A stretch of DNA of 64,000 nt from assembly GCF_042665155.1 (NCBI RefSeq), contig NZ_JBHTCG010000006.1, positions 1-64,000 of the forward strand, given 5' to 3'. The notes beneath the pieces were generated by a model, which searched no databases, had not been told where the DNA came from, and was given only the letters and a program-made list of their open reading frames with translations. This document shows positions 1 to 9,575 of this stretch, piece after piece. Position 1 is the stretch's first letter, and every line of letters starts with the position of its first letter. Made by a program: the position numbers and the translations under genes. This DNA is from Sphaerisporangium rhizosphaerae (GTDB taxonomy: Bacteria; Actinomycetota; Actinomycetes; Streptosporangiales; Streptosporangiaceae).

Positions 1-3000
1 CACCGGTACCACCAGTGACCAACGTCGTCCCATCGACCGGCCACACCACCTCGGCATCCTCACCGCCCACCTGGCCGGCTTCCCCAGACGACGAGATTCC
101 ACCCTCCGGGCCAGGCGATGCCAGGTGGGTCATCCGGGACACCCACAGCCGGCCCCCGCGCACCGCCACCTCCGGCTCACCACAGGCCAGTGCCGCCGCC
201 ACCGCGTCGGTCACCTCGTCACCGCGTCGGCCCAGCGAGGCACCGGCAGGCGCCACCTCACCGGGTGCCGTCTCGGTGTCGCTTTCCAGATCGACCAACG
301 TGATCCGGCCCGGCTCCTCCGACTGAGCGGCCCGCACCAGCCCCCACACCGCCGCCTGCGCCGGATCCGGAACCTCCCCATCGGCCACGGCCACCGCACC
401 CCGGGTCACCACCACCAACCGGGCGTCAGCTCTCGTTTCACTGGTCAGCCACTCGCGCAAGCGGGCCAGCACCGAACCCACGCCACGGCGCAGGCGGTCC
501 AGCGTCCCACTGTCGGCGGATCCGACCCTGGCCCACTCGGTGGCATCGATCACCAGATCCGCGCCAATGCCACCCGACGACACCGTCACGTCCATCGGGC
601 GCCACACCACCTCGTGCAGCCACTGGTGCGCCGCAGAGCGCGAACTCGACCACTGCGCGGGCACCGGGCGGTAAGCCAGCGACGTCACCGTGGCCACCGG
701 CCGGCCCACAGGGTCGGCGAGGTCGAGCCGAACCCCGGATTCCTCGTCCGGGCGCAGCCTGACCCGCGCCGCACGCGCCCCGTCGGCATGCAGTGACACC
801 CCGCGCCAGGCGAACGGCAACGCCGTGTCCTGCTCGTGGCCGGGCAGCAGGTCGGTGGCGTGCAGGGCCGCGTCGAGCAGCGCTGGGTGCACGCCGAAGC
901 CCGTTGCCTCCACCCCGTCGGCCAACGCCACTTCGACGAAGACCTCCTCGCCGCGGCGCCAGGCTCGGGTGAGGCCGCGGAAAGCGGGGCCGTAGTCGTA
1001 GCCGCGGTCGGCCATCGCCGGGTAGAGGCCCGTGATGTCGAGCGGTTCGGCACCCAGCGGTGGCCAGTCGGCGAACTCGTGTGCCGCCGCCGAGCCGGGA
1101 GCCGGGACGGGGGAGAGGATGCCGGTGGCGTGCCGTAGCCAGACACCGTCTTCGCCGATGGAGTGGATCTCCACGGGCCGCCGCCCGTCCACGGCGGATC
1201 GGCCGGCGACCACCCGGATCGTCACCTGACCCCGGCTCGGTAGCTCCAGCGGGGCGTGCAGGGTGAGTTCGTCGATGGTGGGGCAGCCGACCTGGTCTCC
1301 GGCGCGCAGGGCCAGTTCCACGAAGGCGGTGCCGGGCAGGATCGGGGTGGCGTTGATGGCGTGGTCCGCCAGCCAGGACTGAGCGGTGAGCGACAGCCGG
1401 CCGGTCAGGATGGCGCCGCCGTCGGGCTGCTCCACCACCGCACCAAGGATCGAGTGGTCGGCGGCACGCAGACCGAGCGCGGCCGGGTCACCGGCCGGAG
1501 CCGCCTGCAGCCAGTAACGGCGATGCTGGAAGGGGTAGGTGGGCAGATCCAGGTCACCAATACGGGCCCCGGCCGGTCCGGTCGTTCCGGCTCCGGTGGT
1601 CCAGGATGGCCAGGCGGTCCAGTCCACGCCGGTGCCGCAGGTCCATGCCTGGCCCAATCCGGCGACCAGTTGCGCGGTCTCGTCCCGGTCGCGGCGCAGC
1701 AACGCCACCACCGAGGCAGGCTCCGCGTCTTTACCGGCACCGCCGGCACCGTGGACCTGGGCGTGGTCGCCGTCTCCACCACCGGTTCCGTCGAGGTGCC
1801 GATCACCGGCGTTGTCGTGGTGGGCGAGGGTCTGCTCGATCATGGGCGCCAGCTGGGCGTCCGGGCCCGCCTCGATGAAACAGCCGACCCCCTGCCCGCG
1901 CAGCGTGGTGACCACATCGGCGAACCGCACCGGCCGGTGCACATGCTCCACCCAGTACCCCGGCTCGGTGATCTGCGACCCGGCCGGCCGCCCACTCACC
2001 CCCGACACCAGCGCCACAGTCGGCGAATGGAACACCAACGACGCCGCCACCGCGGCGAACTCCTCCAGCATCGGCTCCATCAACGGCGAATGAAACGCAT
2101 GCGACACCCGCAACCGCCGGGTCCGATACCCCTGCTGCCGCGCCCATTCCACGACCTGCTCCACCTGATCGGCGGCGCCGGAGACCACCACCGAACCCGG
2201 CGCGTTCACCGCCGCCACCGCCACCCGGCCGTAATCGGCCAGCACCGGGGCAAGAACAGTTTCACCGCAGCCGATCGCCGCCATCGCCCCACCGGCCGGC
2301 AACGCCTGCATCAACCGGCCACGAGCGGCCACCAACCGGCACGCGTCCGCCAACTCCAACACCCCGGCCACATGCGCCGCGGTGATCTCCCCCAGCGAAT
2401 GCCCGGCCACAAAGTCAGGCCGCACCCCGAACGACTCCAACAACCGGAACAACGCCGTCTCCACCGCGAACAACCCAGCCTGGGCGAACACCGTCTGATC
2501 CAGCACCCCACCAGCAACAGACCCGCCAGACTCGCCGGTCTCACCGGTCCGGCCGAGGATGATCTCGCGTAGGTCCAGCCCGTCGGCCAGGCCGGTCACC
2601 ACCCCGGCAGCGTCGATGGCGGTGAGTTCGTCCTCCAGCAACGCACACGCCTCATCGAAGGCGCGGGCGAACACCGGGAAGGCCGCATACAACTCCCGGC
2701 CCATCCCGACCCGCTGAGCACCCTGACCGGAGAACACCACCGCAACCCGGCCCGACCGCACCCGACCCACCACCGCAGCCGAACCCAGAACCCCGCCAGC
2801 CAACCCACCGGCCGTCAACCCACCGGCGGCCAACGTCCGCAGTCCGGCCAGCAGACCCTCCCGGTCCGCCGCCGGCAGCACCGCCCGGTAATCCAGGGCG
2901 GCCCGGCGCGCCAGCGCGGCGGCCACCTCCACCGGACCAGCCGCCTCATGCCCGGCGACGAACTCCGCCAGCCGACCGGCCTGCGCCCGCAACGCCGCCT

Positions 3001-4840
3001 CGCTCTTGGCCGACACCACCACCGGCACCGGTATCGGCGCGGCGGCGTGGTCGCCCTCGAGTGCGGTGGCCGTGATGCCGTCCCGCTCCGCCGACTCCGC
3101 CCCGGCCCACGCTTCCTCGCCGGCGGGCACGACCGTTCCGCCGCCGGCCACCGACGGCTCCTCGACAGGCGGCTCTTCCACGATCACGTGCGCGTTGGTG
3201 CCGGAGATGCCGAACGACGACACCCCGGCTCGGCGCGGCCGGCCCTCGACCCGCGGCCACGGCCGGGCCTCGGTCAGCAGCTCCACCGCTCCACCGGACC
3301 AGTCCACCTTCGATGAGGGCGCGTCCACGTGCAGCGTCTTGGGCAGCAGCTCGTGCCGCATCGCCAGGACCATCTTGATCACACTGGCGATGCCGCCGGC
3401 CGCCTGGGTGTGACCCAGGTTCGACTTGGCCGAGCCCAGCCACAGCGGCGACCGCCGGTCCTGGCCGTAGGTGGCCAGCAGCGCGTGCGCCTCGATCGGG
3501 TCCCCCAGCGCGGTGCCGGTGCCGTGCGCGTCGACCGCGTCCACATCCGCGGGCTCCAGCCGGGCGGCCGCCAGTGCGTCCTGGATGAGCCGGCGCTGCG
3601 CGGGACCGCTCGGCGCGGTCAGCCCGTTGGACCTGCCGTCCTGGTTGATCGCGGTGCCGCGCACCACGGCCAGCACCCGGTGCCCGTGGCGGCGGGCCTC
3701 GGAAAGCCGCTCCAGGACCAGCACCCCGACACCCTCGGAGAACGCGGTGCCGTCCGCGGCGTCGGCGAACGCCTTCACCCGGCCGTCCGGGGCCAGCCCC
3801 CGCTGCCGGCTGAAGGCGGTGAACATGCCCGGGCTGCCCATGACCGTCACCCCGCCGACCAAGGCCAGGGAGGACTCGCCGGAGCGTAGCGAGGCGCAGG
3901 CCAGGTGCAGCGAGACGATCGCGCCGGAGCACGCGGTGTCCACCGTGATCGCCGGCCCGCACAGGCCGAGCAGGTAGGCGAGCCGGCCGGAGATCACACT
4001 GGGCGCGTTGCCGGTCATCAGGTAGCCGTCCAGGCCCTCCGGCGCCTGGTGCACGCGCACGCCGTACTCATGTACCTCGGCGCCGAAGAACGAGCCGACG
4101 GGCCGGTCGCGCAGCGACGTCGGGTCGATTCCCGCGTGCTCCAGCGCGGCCCAGCAGGTCTCCAGGACCACCCGCTGCTGCGGGTCCATGGCCAGCGCCT
4201 CGCGCGGGTTGATGCCGAAGAAGTCCGCGTCGAACCCGGTCGCGTCGGGCAGAAAGCCGCCCTGATGCACGTAGCTCTTCCCCGGGGCGTCGGGGTCCGG
4301 GTCGAACAGGTTCTCCAGATCCCAGCCGCGGTCGGTGGGAAAGTCGCCGAGCACCTCGCGCTCCTCGGCGAAGATCCGCCACAGTCCCTCGGCGGAGTCG
4401 ACGCCGCCGGGGAACCGGCACCCGATGCCGACGAGGACGACCGGGTCGGCGTCGGCGTCGGGCGTGACGTCCAGGACGTCCGCGCGGCCCGTGGCGGGCT
4501 CCGGCACGGGCAGACCGAGTACGGCGGCGCGGACGTAGTCGGCGACCAGCTCGGGCGTGGGGTAGTCGAAGGCCAGGGTCATCGGCAGCGTCACGCCGGT
4601 GGCGGTGACCAGCCGGTCGTGCAGGTCCACCGCGGCCAGGGAGTCGAGGCCGAGTTCGCGGAACGGCCGGTTGGAGGTCACCTCGGCCAGCTCGCCGCCC
4701 TCCACTCCGCGCAGCGCCTCCCTGGTCTCCCGGTGCACCAGTTCCAGGAGCACCCGGCGCTGCTCCGCGGCGGGCAGCTCGTCGAGGCCGTCGAGCTCGG
4801 CCTCGGAAGGGCCGCCGTGGTCTCCTGGGGTTGCCATCAT
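1..4840 (-). CDS. modular type I polyketide synthase, ACP-KS-AT-DH-KR (partial)
   Basis: About 1613 residues are visible; the C-terminus lies beyond the left edge. Domains in order: an N-terminal ACP (residues about 20-110, phosphopantetheine motif GLDSL); KS (about 130-550, active Cys304 in VDTACSGA, then HGTGT and NLGHT); AT (about 690-1000, GHSLGE with Ser815, and HAFH at 914-917, which by family rule predicts malonyl-CoA); DH (about 1090-1370, His1160, Asp1323 in LLDAALH, YGPAF); the structural half of a KR; and the first strand of the catalytic KR (TLVTGGTG) at the window edge. No ER lies between the KR halves. An ACP ahead of the first KS suggests a starter loaded in trans. The start ATG overlaps the stop of the upstream ligase/decarboxylase gene (ATGA; a second ATG three bases on is possible), so the two are translationally coupled. 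The DH motif reads HAINATPILP, with Ala where Gly is usual. Confidence 0.95.
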   Translation of the reverse strand, partial: MMATPGDHGGPSEAELDGLDELPAAEQRRVLLELVHRETREALRGVEGGELAEVTSNRPFRELGLDSLAAVDLHDRLVTATGVTLPMTLAFDYPTPELVADYVRAAVLGLPVPEPATGRADVLDVTPDADADPVVLVGIGCRFPGGVDSAEGLWRIFAEEREVLGDFPTDRGWDLENLFDPDPDAPGKSYVHQGGFLPDATGFDADFFGINPREALAMDPQQRVVLETCWAALEHAGIDPTSLRDRPVGSFFGAEVHEYGVRVHQAPEGLDGYLMTGNAPSVISGRLAYLLGLCGPAITVDTACSGAIVSLHLACASLRSGESSLALVGGVTVMGSPGMFTAFSRQRGLAPDGRVKAFADAADGTAFSEGVGVLVLERLSEARRHGHRVLAVVRGTAINQDGRSNGLTAPSGPAQRRLIQDALAAARLEPADVDAVDAHGTGTALGDPIEAHALLATYGQDRRSPLWLGSAKSNLGHTQAAGGIASVIKMVLAMRHELLPKTLHVDAPSSKVDWSGGAVELLTEARPWPRVEGRPRRAGVSSFGISGTNAHVIVEEPPVEEPSVAGGGTVVPAGEEAWAGAESAERDGITATALEGDHAAAPIPVPVVVSAKSEAALRAQAGRLAEFVAGHEAAGPVEVAAALARRAALDYRAVLPAADREGLLAGLRTLAAGGLTAGGLAGGVLGSAAVVGRVRSGRVAVVFSGQGAQRVGMGRELYAAFPVFARAFDEACALLEDELTAIDAAGVVTGLADGLDLREIILGRTGETGESGGSVAGGVLDQTVFAQAGLFAVETALFRLLESFGVRPDFVAGHSLGEITAAHVAGVLELADACRLVAARGRLMQALPAGGAMAAIGCGETVLAPVLADYGRVAVAAVNAPGSVVVSGAADQVEQVVEWARQQGYRTRRLRVSHAFHSPLMEPMLEEFAAVAASLVFHSPTVALVSGVSGRPAGSQITEPGYWVEHVHRPVRFADVVTTLRGQGVGCFIEAGPDAQLAPMIEQTLAHHDNAGDRHLDGTGGGDGDHAQVHGAGGAGKDAEPASVVALLRRDRDETAQLVAGLGQAWTCGTGVDWTAWPSWTTGAGTTGPAGARIGDLDLPTYPFQHRRYWLQAAPAGDPAALGLRAADHSILGAVVEQPDGGAILTGRLSLTAQSWLADHAINATPILPGTAFVELALRAGDQVGCPTIDELTLHAPLELPSRGQVTIRVVAGRSAVDGRRPVEIHSIGEDGVWLRHATGILSPVPAPGSAAAHEFADWPPLGAEPLDITGLYPAMADRGYDYGPAFRGLTRAWRRGEEVFVEVALADGVEATGFGVHPALLDAALHATDLLPGHEQDTALPFAWRGVSLHADGARAARVRLRPDEESGVRLDLADPVGRPVATVTSLAYRPVPAQWSSSRSAAHQWLHEVVWRPMDVTVSSGGIGADLVIDATEWARVGSADSGTLDRLRRGVGSVLARLREWLTSETRADARLVVVTRGAVAVADGEVPDPAQAAVWGLVRAAQSEEPGRITLVDLESDTETAPGEVAPAGASLGRRGDEVTDAVAAALACGEPEVAVRGGRLWVSRMTHLASPGPEGGISSSGEAGQVGGEDAEVVWPVDGTTLVTGGTG

Positions 4841-7734
4841 GCGCTCCGGGGGTCGGGGTTTCGCGGCGGGTCGTAGACGCGTTGGCGTTGCAGCCGGGAG
4901 ACGGAGACGATCTCGTCTCCGCGGATCACCACTTCGGTGGGCGCGGGGCGGCCGAGGAACAGCGACAGGCTGGCGGTGAGGCCGTAGGCGCCCGCGTGCG
5001 GGATGGTCACCAGATCGCCGGGGGCCGGGTCGGGCAGTTCGACCTCGCGGGCGAGCAGGTCGCCGGGTGTGCACAAGGGCCCGGCCAGCGCGGCCCGGCG
5101 GCCGGGCACGGCGTCGTGCGTCGTGCCGCCGTTCGGTGACGCGGGCTTGACCTGGACCGGGAGCAGCCGGCCGAGCCCGGACATGCCGCCGAACGCGTTG
5201 ATCCCCGCGTCCAGGATGACGAAGGTGCGGCCCCGGCTCTCCTTGACGTTGACCACGCTGCAGTGCAGCTCGCCGCAGTCGGACACCAGGTACCGGCCGG
5301 ACTCACAAGCGATGCCCGGCCGGCCGTCCCGCCACTGCGGCAGGTACTTGTCCAGCGCCTCTTCCAGGCCTTTGCGCAGGTTCGGGTAGGCGGACCGCGT
5401 ACCGGGCACGCCGTACGGCGCGGAGAACCCGCCGCCGAGGTCCACCAGCTCGAGTGGTTCGCCCAGGATGCGCTGCACCTCCGCGGCGACAGTCACGGTG
5501 TGCTGGAACTCGCCGAGCAGGCTGTCCTCCTCCGCGGCGTTGCTGAGCGGGAAGAAGTGGGCGCCGATGATCCGGGTGCCCGCGACCGCGCGCATCGCGG
5601 CCACCTGCGCGGGCAGCTCCTCCATGTCGTTGCCGAACTGGGAGGGGGTGCCGGTCATCCGGATGCTGGTGGCGGCGGCCGCGGTGGCGCTGTTCACGCG
5701 CAGCAGGCATTTGGCGACGGTGCCCTGCGCGGTCGCCGCGGCGCCGACGTGTTGCAGGTCGGTGAGCGACTCCACGGAGAACAGCCGCACGCCGGCGGCG
5801 AGCGCTTCGGCCAGTTCCCCGGCGGTCTTGCCGGGCCCGGTGTACAGGCAGTCCGCGCCGGTGAACCCGGCGGCCAGCGCGGCGGCCAGCTCCCCGGTGG
5901 AGCTGATCTCCGCACGGCAGCCGCCGCCCGCGGCCGTACGCAGCGCGCCGGCGACGTCCGGGTGGGGGTTGGCCTTGAGCGCGTAGTAGATCGTCGTGCC
6001 TTCCGGCATGAACTCGGCCAGGTCCCGGTGCGCCGCGGTGACCCGGTCCAGGTCGTACACGTAGAGCGGGGATCCGAAGCGGCGGACCAGTTCCTCACGG
6101 GTGATCTTCGGAGGCGTGCGGAGGGGCTCCGCCTGCCGGGCCGCGTCCGTGGGCACCGAGTCCGCGAGCGGCTCCCGGGGACGGGGCGCGGCGGGACGTG
6201 CTTCCCGTGCGTGCATGTCGCGCAGCCGGTCGCGGGCGTACTTGCCGTGCGCGGACCGCGGGATCTCCGGGATCACCCGGCAGATCGCGGGCACCTTGGC
6301 GGGCTCCAGCCGGGCGGCCAGTTCGCGGAGGACGGCGTGGGGTTCCAGCTCCGCCCCGTCGGCGGCCTCGACGAAGATCGCGAGATCGTGCTCACCGTCC
6401 GGGGGCAGCGCGGCGGCCGCCCGGACCCCGGCGATGTCGAGCGCCGCCGCCTCGATCTCCACGGTGCTCATGCGGATGCCCTTGCGTTTGAACATGTCGT
6501 CCCGGCGTCCGTCGAAGTAGAGGTATCCGTCCTCGTCGAGGTGGCCGTAGTCACCGGTGTGCAGGCGCTTCTCCCCGGTTTCCGGGTCGAGGCGGAACGT
6601 CTTCGCGGTCACCTCGGGGTTGCGCCAGTACCCCGGCATCACGTGCGGGCCGGTCACCACGATCTCCCCGGTGGTCCCGGTGGGCACCGGGTTCCCGTCG
6701 GCGTCGAGGATGCGGACGACGGTGCCGGGCAGCGGCCGTCCGACGGAGTCCGGGCGCTCGCGCTCCTCCTCCGGAGGCATGACGGAGATGCGCTTGCACT
6801 CGGTCTGGCCGAACTGGCGCACCACCCGGGCGCCGGGGAAGTGGGTCCGCAGCGCGTCGATGGTGGCGGCGGGCAGCGCCGCGCCGGTGTTGGTGAACAG
6901 CCGCACCCCGTGGGTGGGCTCGGCCTGCCGCTGCGCCGAAGCGATGATCATGTTGGCCAGCGAGGGCACGATCGGGACCACCGTCGCCCGGGTCTTGCGG
7001 AGCCGGTCGACCAGCCGCAGGTCGGCGCCCGCGTCGGCGAAGACCAGCTCGGCGCCCACGGCGCAGGTCATCAGCAGCTTGTACAGCCCGTAGTCCCAGG
7101 ACATCGGGAAACGGCAGAAGACCACGTCGTCCGGGCGGTAGTCCAGCGCCTCGACGAGCGCCACAGTGGCGAAGCAGACCTGGGCGTGGGGGAGGATCAC
7201 CGCTTTCGGCTCCGCCGTACTGCCCGAGGTGTACACCAGCGCGGCCAGGTCCGAGGGGGCGATCTCGCTCGGCACGGCCACGCGCGCCCGTCGGCTCGCG
7301 AGCTCGGTCACCTCGTCCCAGACCTCTTCGAAGTCGTGGACCGGTGCGCCGGTGAGTGCGCGCACGGCGCCGGGTTTCCCGCCGGCGGATTCGACGATCA
7401 CCAGCGCGGGGTCGGCGTTCTCGAGCACCGAACGCAGGTGGAAGCTTTTCATCGCCGGATTGAGCGGCACGAAGACGGCGCCGTGACGGGAGACGCCGAA
7501 GAACAGCGCCGCCAACCGGCGGTCGGTGGGGGCCTGAACCACCACTCGCGTGCCCGGGCCGACGTTGTGCCCGGCCAGCCAGCGGTCCACCGCGTGGCTG
7601 ATCGTATCCAGTTCGTGATAGGTCCAAATCCCGGTGGAGTCCCTCACTGCCGGCGAATCGGGAAACTCCGCGGCGCTTTGGTCGAGAAAGTCGTGGATGA
7701 ATGTCCCGTTGTATATCGGTCGGTTATTCCGCAT
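4837..7734 (-). CDS. fused AMP-forming acyl ligase and fold-III PLP decarboxylase
   Basis: 965 residues with two complete domains. Residues 1 to about 510 are an adenylate-forming ligase: P-loop YTSGSTAEPK near residue 168, GQTECKR near 310, the GRRDDMFKRKG hinge, and catalytic-type Lys in SAHGKYARDR. A Pro/Ala-rich linker follows. From about 550 it is an ornithine/diaminopimelate-decarboxylase-like enzyme with PLP Lys587 in YYALKAN, a DLGGGF phosphate loop and C-terminal GPLCTPGDLLA. Butirosin (BtrJ ligase, BtrK decarboxylase) and fluvirucin (FlvN, FlvO) use separate proteins of these types to load Glu or Asp on an ACP and decarboxylate it to a GABA- or beta-alanyl-ACP. I infer the same role here, feeding the N-terminal ACP of the coupled PKS. 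The amino acid cannot be read from sequence. A GAGGGAG ribosome site precedes the ATG. Exosortase-associated ligases and decarboxylases are other relatives. Confidence 0.9.
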   Translation of the reverse strand: MRNNRPIYNGTFIHDFLDQSAAEFPDSPAVRDSTGIWTYHELDTISHAVDRWLAGHNVGPGTRVVVQAPTDRRLAALFFGVSRHGAVFVPLNPAMKSFHLRSVLENADPALVIVESAGGKPGAVRALTGAPVHDFEEVWDEVTELASRRARVAVPSEIAPSDLAALVYTSGSTAEPKAVILPHAQVCFATVALVEALDYRPDDVVFCRFPMSWDYGLYKLLMTCAVGAELVFADAGADLRLVDRLRKTRATVVPIVPSLANMIIASAQRQAEPTHGVRLFTNTGAALPAATIDALRTHFPGARVVRQFGQTECKRISVMPPEEERERPDSVGRPLPGTVVRILDADGNPVPTGTTGEIVVTGPHVMPGYWRNPEVTAKTFRLDPETGEKRLHTGDYGHLDEDGYLYFDGRRDDMFKRKGIRMSTVEIEAAALDIAGVRAAAALPPDGEHDLAIFVEAADGAELEPHAVLRELAARLEPAKVPAICRVIPEIPRSAHGKYARDRLRDMHAREARPAAPRPREPLADSVPTDAARQAEPLRTPPKITREELVRRFGSPLYVYDLDRVTAAHRDLAEFMPEGTTIYYALKANPHPDVAGALRTAAGGGCRAEISSTGELAAALAAGFTGADCLYTGPGKTAGELAEALAAGVRLFSVESLTDLQHVGAAATAQGTVAKCLLRVNSATAAAATSIRMTGTPSQFGNDMEELPAQVAAMRAVAGTRIIGAHFFPLSNAAEEDSLLGEFQHTVTVAAEVQRILGEPLELVDLGGGFSAPYGVPGTRSAYPNLRKGLEEALDKYLPQWRDGRPGIACESGRYLVSDCGELHCSVVNVKESRGRTFVILDAGINAFGGMSGLGRLLPVQVKPASPNGGTTHDAVPGRRAALAGPLCTPGDLLAREVELPDPAPGDLVTIPHAGAYGLTASLSLFLGRPAPTEVVIRGDEIVSVSRLQRQRVYDPPRNPDPRSA

Positions 7735-7796
7735 AATCGACGATCTCCCTCAGGCGGCAGAGATCAGGCTAAGTCGGGGCTCCCCCCCCAGATGTA

Positions 7797-7813
7797 CCCC
7801 TAGCCGCCCCTAA
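7797..7813 (-). promoter_or_regulatory. TAGGGG direct repeat upstream of the PKS operon
   Basis: On the minus strand TTAGGGG and CTAGGGG lie 10 bp apart, one helical turn, about 63-79 bp upstream of the ligase/decarboxylase ATG. G-rich TAGGG-type sites are typical of LuxR-family regulators of actinomycete polyketide clusters. The binding protein is not identified here, so function is inferred from position and phasing. Confidence 0.4.
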
Positions 7814-7834
7814 CGCCGGGGTCGGTCGCCTACT

Positions 7835-7853
7835 CACAATGCCAGTAATTGTG
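7835..7853. promoter_or_regulatory. CACAAT/ATTGTG inverted repeat
   Basis: Perfect 6-bp arms with a 7-nt spacer, about 100 bp upstream of the PKS operon start and in the divergent region shared with the AraC gene. The size fits a dimeric regulator site. No T-run follows, so it does not look like a terminator. Confidence 0.35.
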
Positions 7854-8476
7854 GGCGTTTCACCGATCAGGTGGCGGCGGCGTCGCTCGCGGCGTAGGGG
7901 CCGCACCCGCCGGACCTCGGGCGGCGGATGACGCCGCTCCAGCAGCGCCGCCGCATCCGGGGCGGCCGCGGCGGCGCCATGGGCGGAATCGCCTCACCGG
8001 TGATGCCGAGCGCTTCCCGGCCGGTAACCGGCACCCGCGACCCCTGGCAGGAGGCCGGCAGCACATCGGCCGGCTCGGCGGTGGCCGCGATGAGGTGTTC
8101 GCAGTCGTCCGGCACGGCATTGGCTCTCGGCAGGGCGCATCCGCCGGCACCGGGAGTTCCGCGAGTCGAGGGGCAAGTTTATCTACAACCCGCCAGGGCG
8201 TGCTTCATTTAGAAGTACTTAGAAATGTCCGGAGTCACATTTACAATATCGCCATCCATCGCTAACCTGCTGACCGCAGGGGAAGAGTCCATGATCCTTC
8301 CGCCGTGGAGATGACATGGACACGCGTATTCCGGAATCCACGTCGTCATATCGCGGAGCTCAGACCCCCCTGACTTGTATCGGTGACCGGATCGAAGCAG
8401 CCTCCATGCCGAGTACCAGGCGCGACCGCTCGCGTCGACGTGGCAATTGGCGGAGTGTGTAGGGGAAATCAGCACG

Positions 8477-9466
8477 ATGATGGATATGAATTCGCAGGGG
8501 CCGGGGTGTGCCTCGGGCCCATCGATGAACCGCCCGGCGGTCACCGCAGACGTCGATCAGCTGCGAGAACTGCTGGAGCAGCATTACCCGTATTACTACC
8601 TTCATGTTGTCAGGTCGCACCCGCATGGCGCTCGATACCAGCTTCTCCACCGGGGAAAGATCGGTCTGTACACCGCGTCATATGGGGCAGAGATTCGTAC
8701 CGGGACGTCGGAGTCGTTCAACTTCTATGCGATCATGCCGTTGCGAGGGGCCGGCGAGGTGACGCTCAACGGGGGGGACGTCACCGCGCCGATCTCCCTC
8801 ATAGGTCCCCAGCAGAAGATCGACATGCGGTGGAGCCTCGATCACGAAGTAATGCTGATGCAGATTCCGTCGGCACTCATGCAGGAGGCGCTCGAGGCTT
8901 ACCTGGGTGATCCTCCCAAGGAGCGACTGCGGTTCGAACCGGGGGTGGATGCCACCAGCGCGCTCGGTCACGCGCTGAGAATGCTGTCGTCGACCGGTAC
9001 GGGGGAGACGCTGCCCTTCGCGGCCTCGAAGCTGGCCGAGCATCACTTCGAGCAGTTCCTGCTGCACACCTTGCTCTCCTCCCAGTCCCACAATTACTCC
9101 CACGAATTCGGCGAGCCCCCCGCCTCGTGGACCCCTGCCGCTCTTCGGCGTGCGACCCGCTACTGCGAAGATCACGCCGGCGAACCGATCTGTCTTGGCG
9201 ACATCGCCGCCGCGGCCAGGGTCGGCGTCCGCACTCTCCAGCTCGGTTTCCGCGAGCATCTGCGGACCACCCCGATGGCCTATCTCCGTTCCGTACGGCT
9301 GGCTCACGCCCACGCCGATCTGGTCCGTATCGCCGAGACGGGCAGCCAGACGACCGTCACGGATGTGGCCCTCCGGTGGGGATTCACCCATCTCGGCCGT
9401 TTCGCGGCCCTGTACAGGCAGGCCTACGGCCGGCCTCCGTCCCGCACCCGGCAAGGACACCGGTAA
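8477..9466 (+). CDS. AraC-family transcriptional regulator
   Basis: 329 residues. An N-terminal sensing domain (about 30-210, resembling the AraC-binding-like domain of actinomycete regulators) is followed by a C-terminal double helix-turn-helix (about 225-325) with the second helix typical of the family (TDVALRWGF, then GRFAALYRQAYGRPPS). The ATG at 8477 is chosen because AGGGGA lies 10 nt upstream; an in-frame ATG at 8447 has no such site. Divergent from the PKS operon across a region with two candidate operators, so it is a likely pathway regulator, though its targets cannot be proven here. Confidence 0.88.
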   Translation: MMDMNSQGPGCASGPSMNRPAVTADVDQLRELLEQHYPYYYLHVVRSHPHGARYQLLHRGKIGLYTASYGAEIRTGTSESFNFYAIMPLRGAGEVTLNGGDVTAPISLIGPQQKIDMRWSLDHEVMLMQIPSALMQEALEAYLGDPPKERLRFEPGVDATSALGHALRMLSSTGTGETLPFAASKLAEHHFEQFLLHTLLSSQSHNYSHEFGEPPASWTPAALRRATRYCEDHAGEPICLGDIAAAARVGVRTLQLGFREHLRTTPMAYLRSVRLAHAHADLVRIAETGSQTTVTDVALRWGFTHLGRFAALYRQAYGRPPSRTRQGHR

Positions 9467-9575
9467 GCGTGGCAGCCGCCTCAGGACAGTAGGCCTCCCG
9501 AACCGGCCACCCCTGACATTTTCCTTTTTCTTGAAAAGATCATGCTGCATCGCCGGATGCCGGTTGAATTCGCGC

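Larger units (their letters stand above)
7735..8476. other. divergent intergenic region between the PKS operon and the AraC gene
   Basis: 742 bases with no convincing gene. Short open frames on both strands (for example 7867-8115 minus) have no recognisable protein features or ribosome sites. The PKS-proximal part holds two candidate operators (7797-7813 and 7835-7853). The AraC-proximal part is AT-richer and has a direct repeat of TTAGAA 10 bp apart (8209-8224), which could be an AraC half-site pair. The AraC gene has its ribosome site AGGGGA at 8461-8466. Confidence 0.6.

Noticed and set aside
7867..8265. Short overlapping frames on both strands in the PKS/AraC gap
   Set aside because: No ribosome sites, no conserved features, composition as expected for chance frames.
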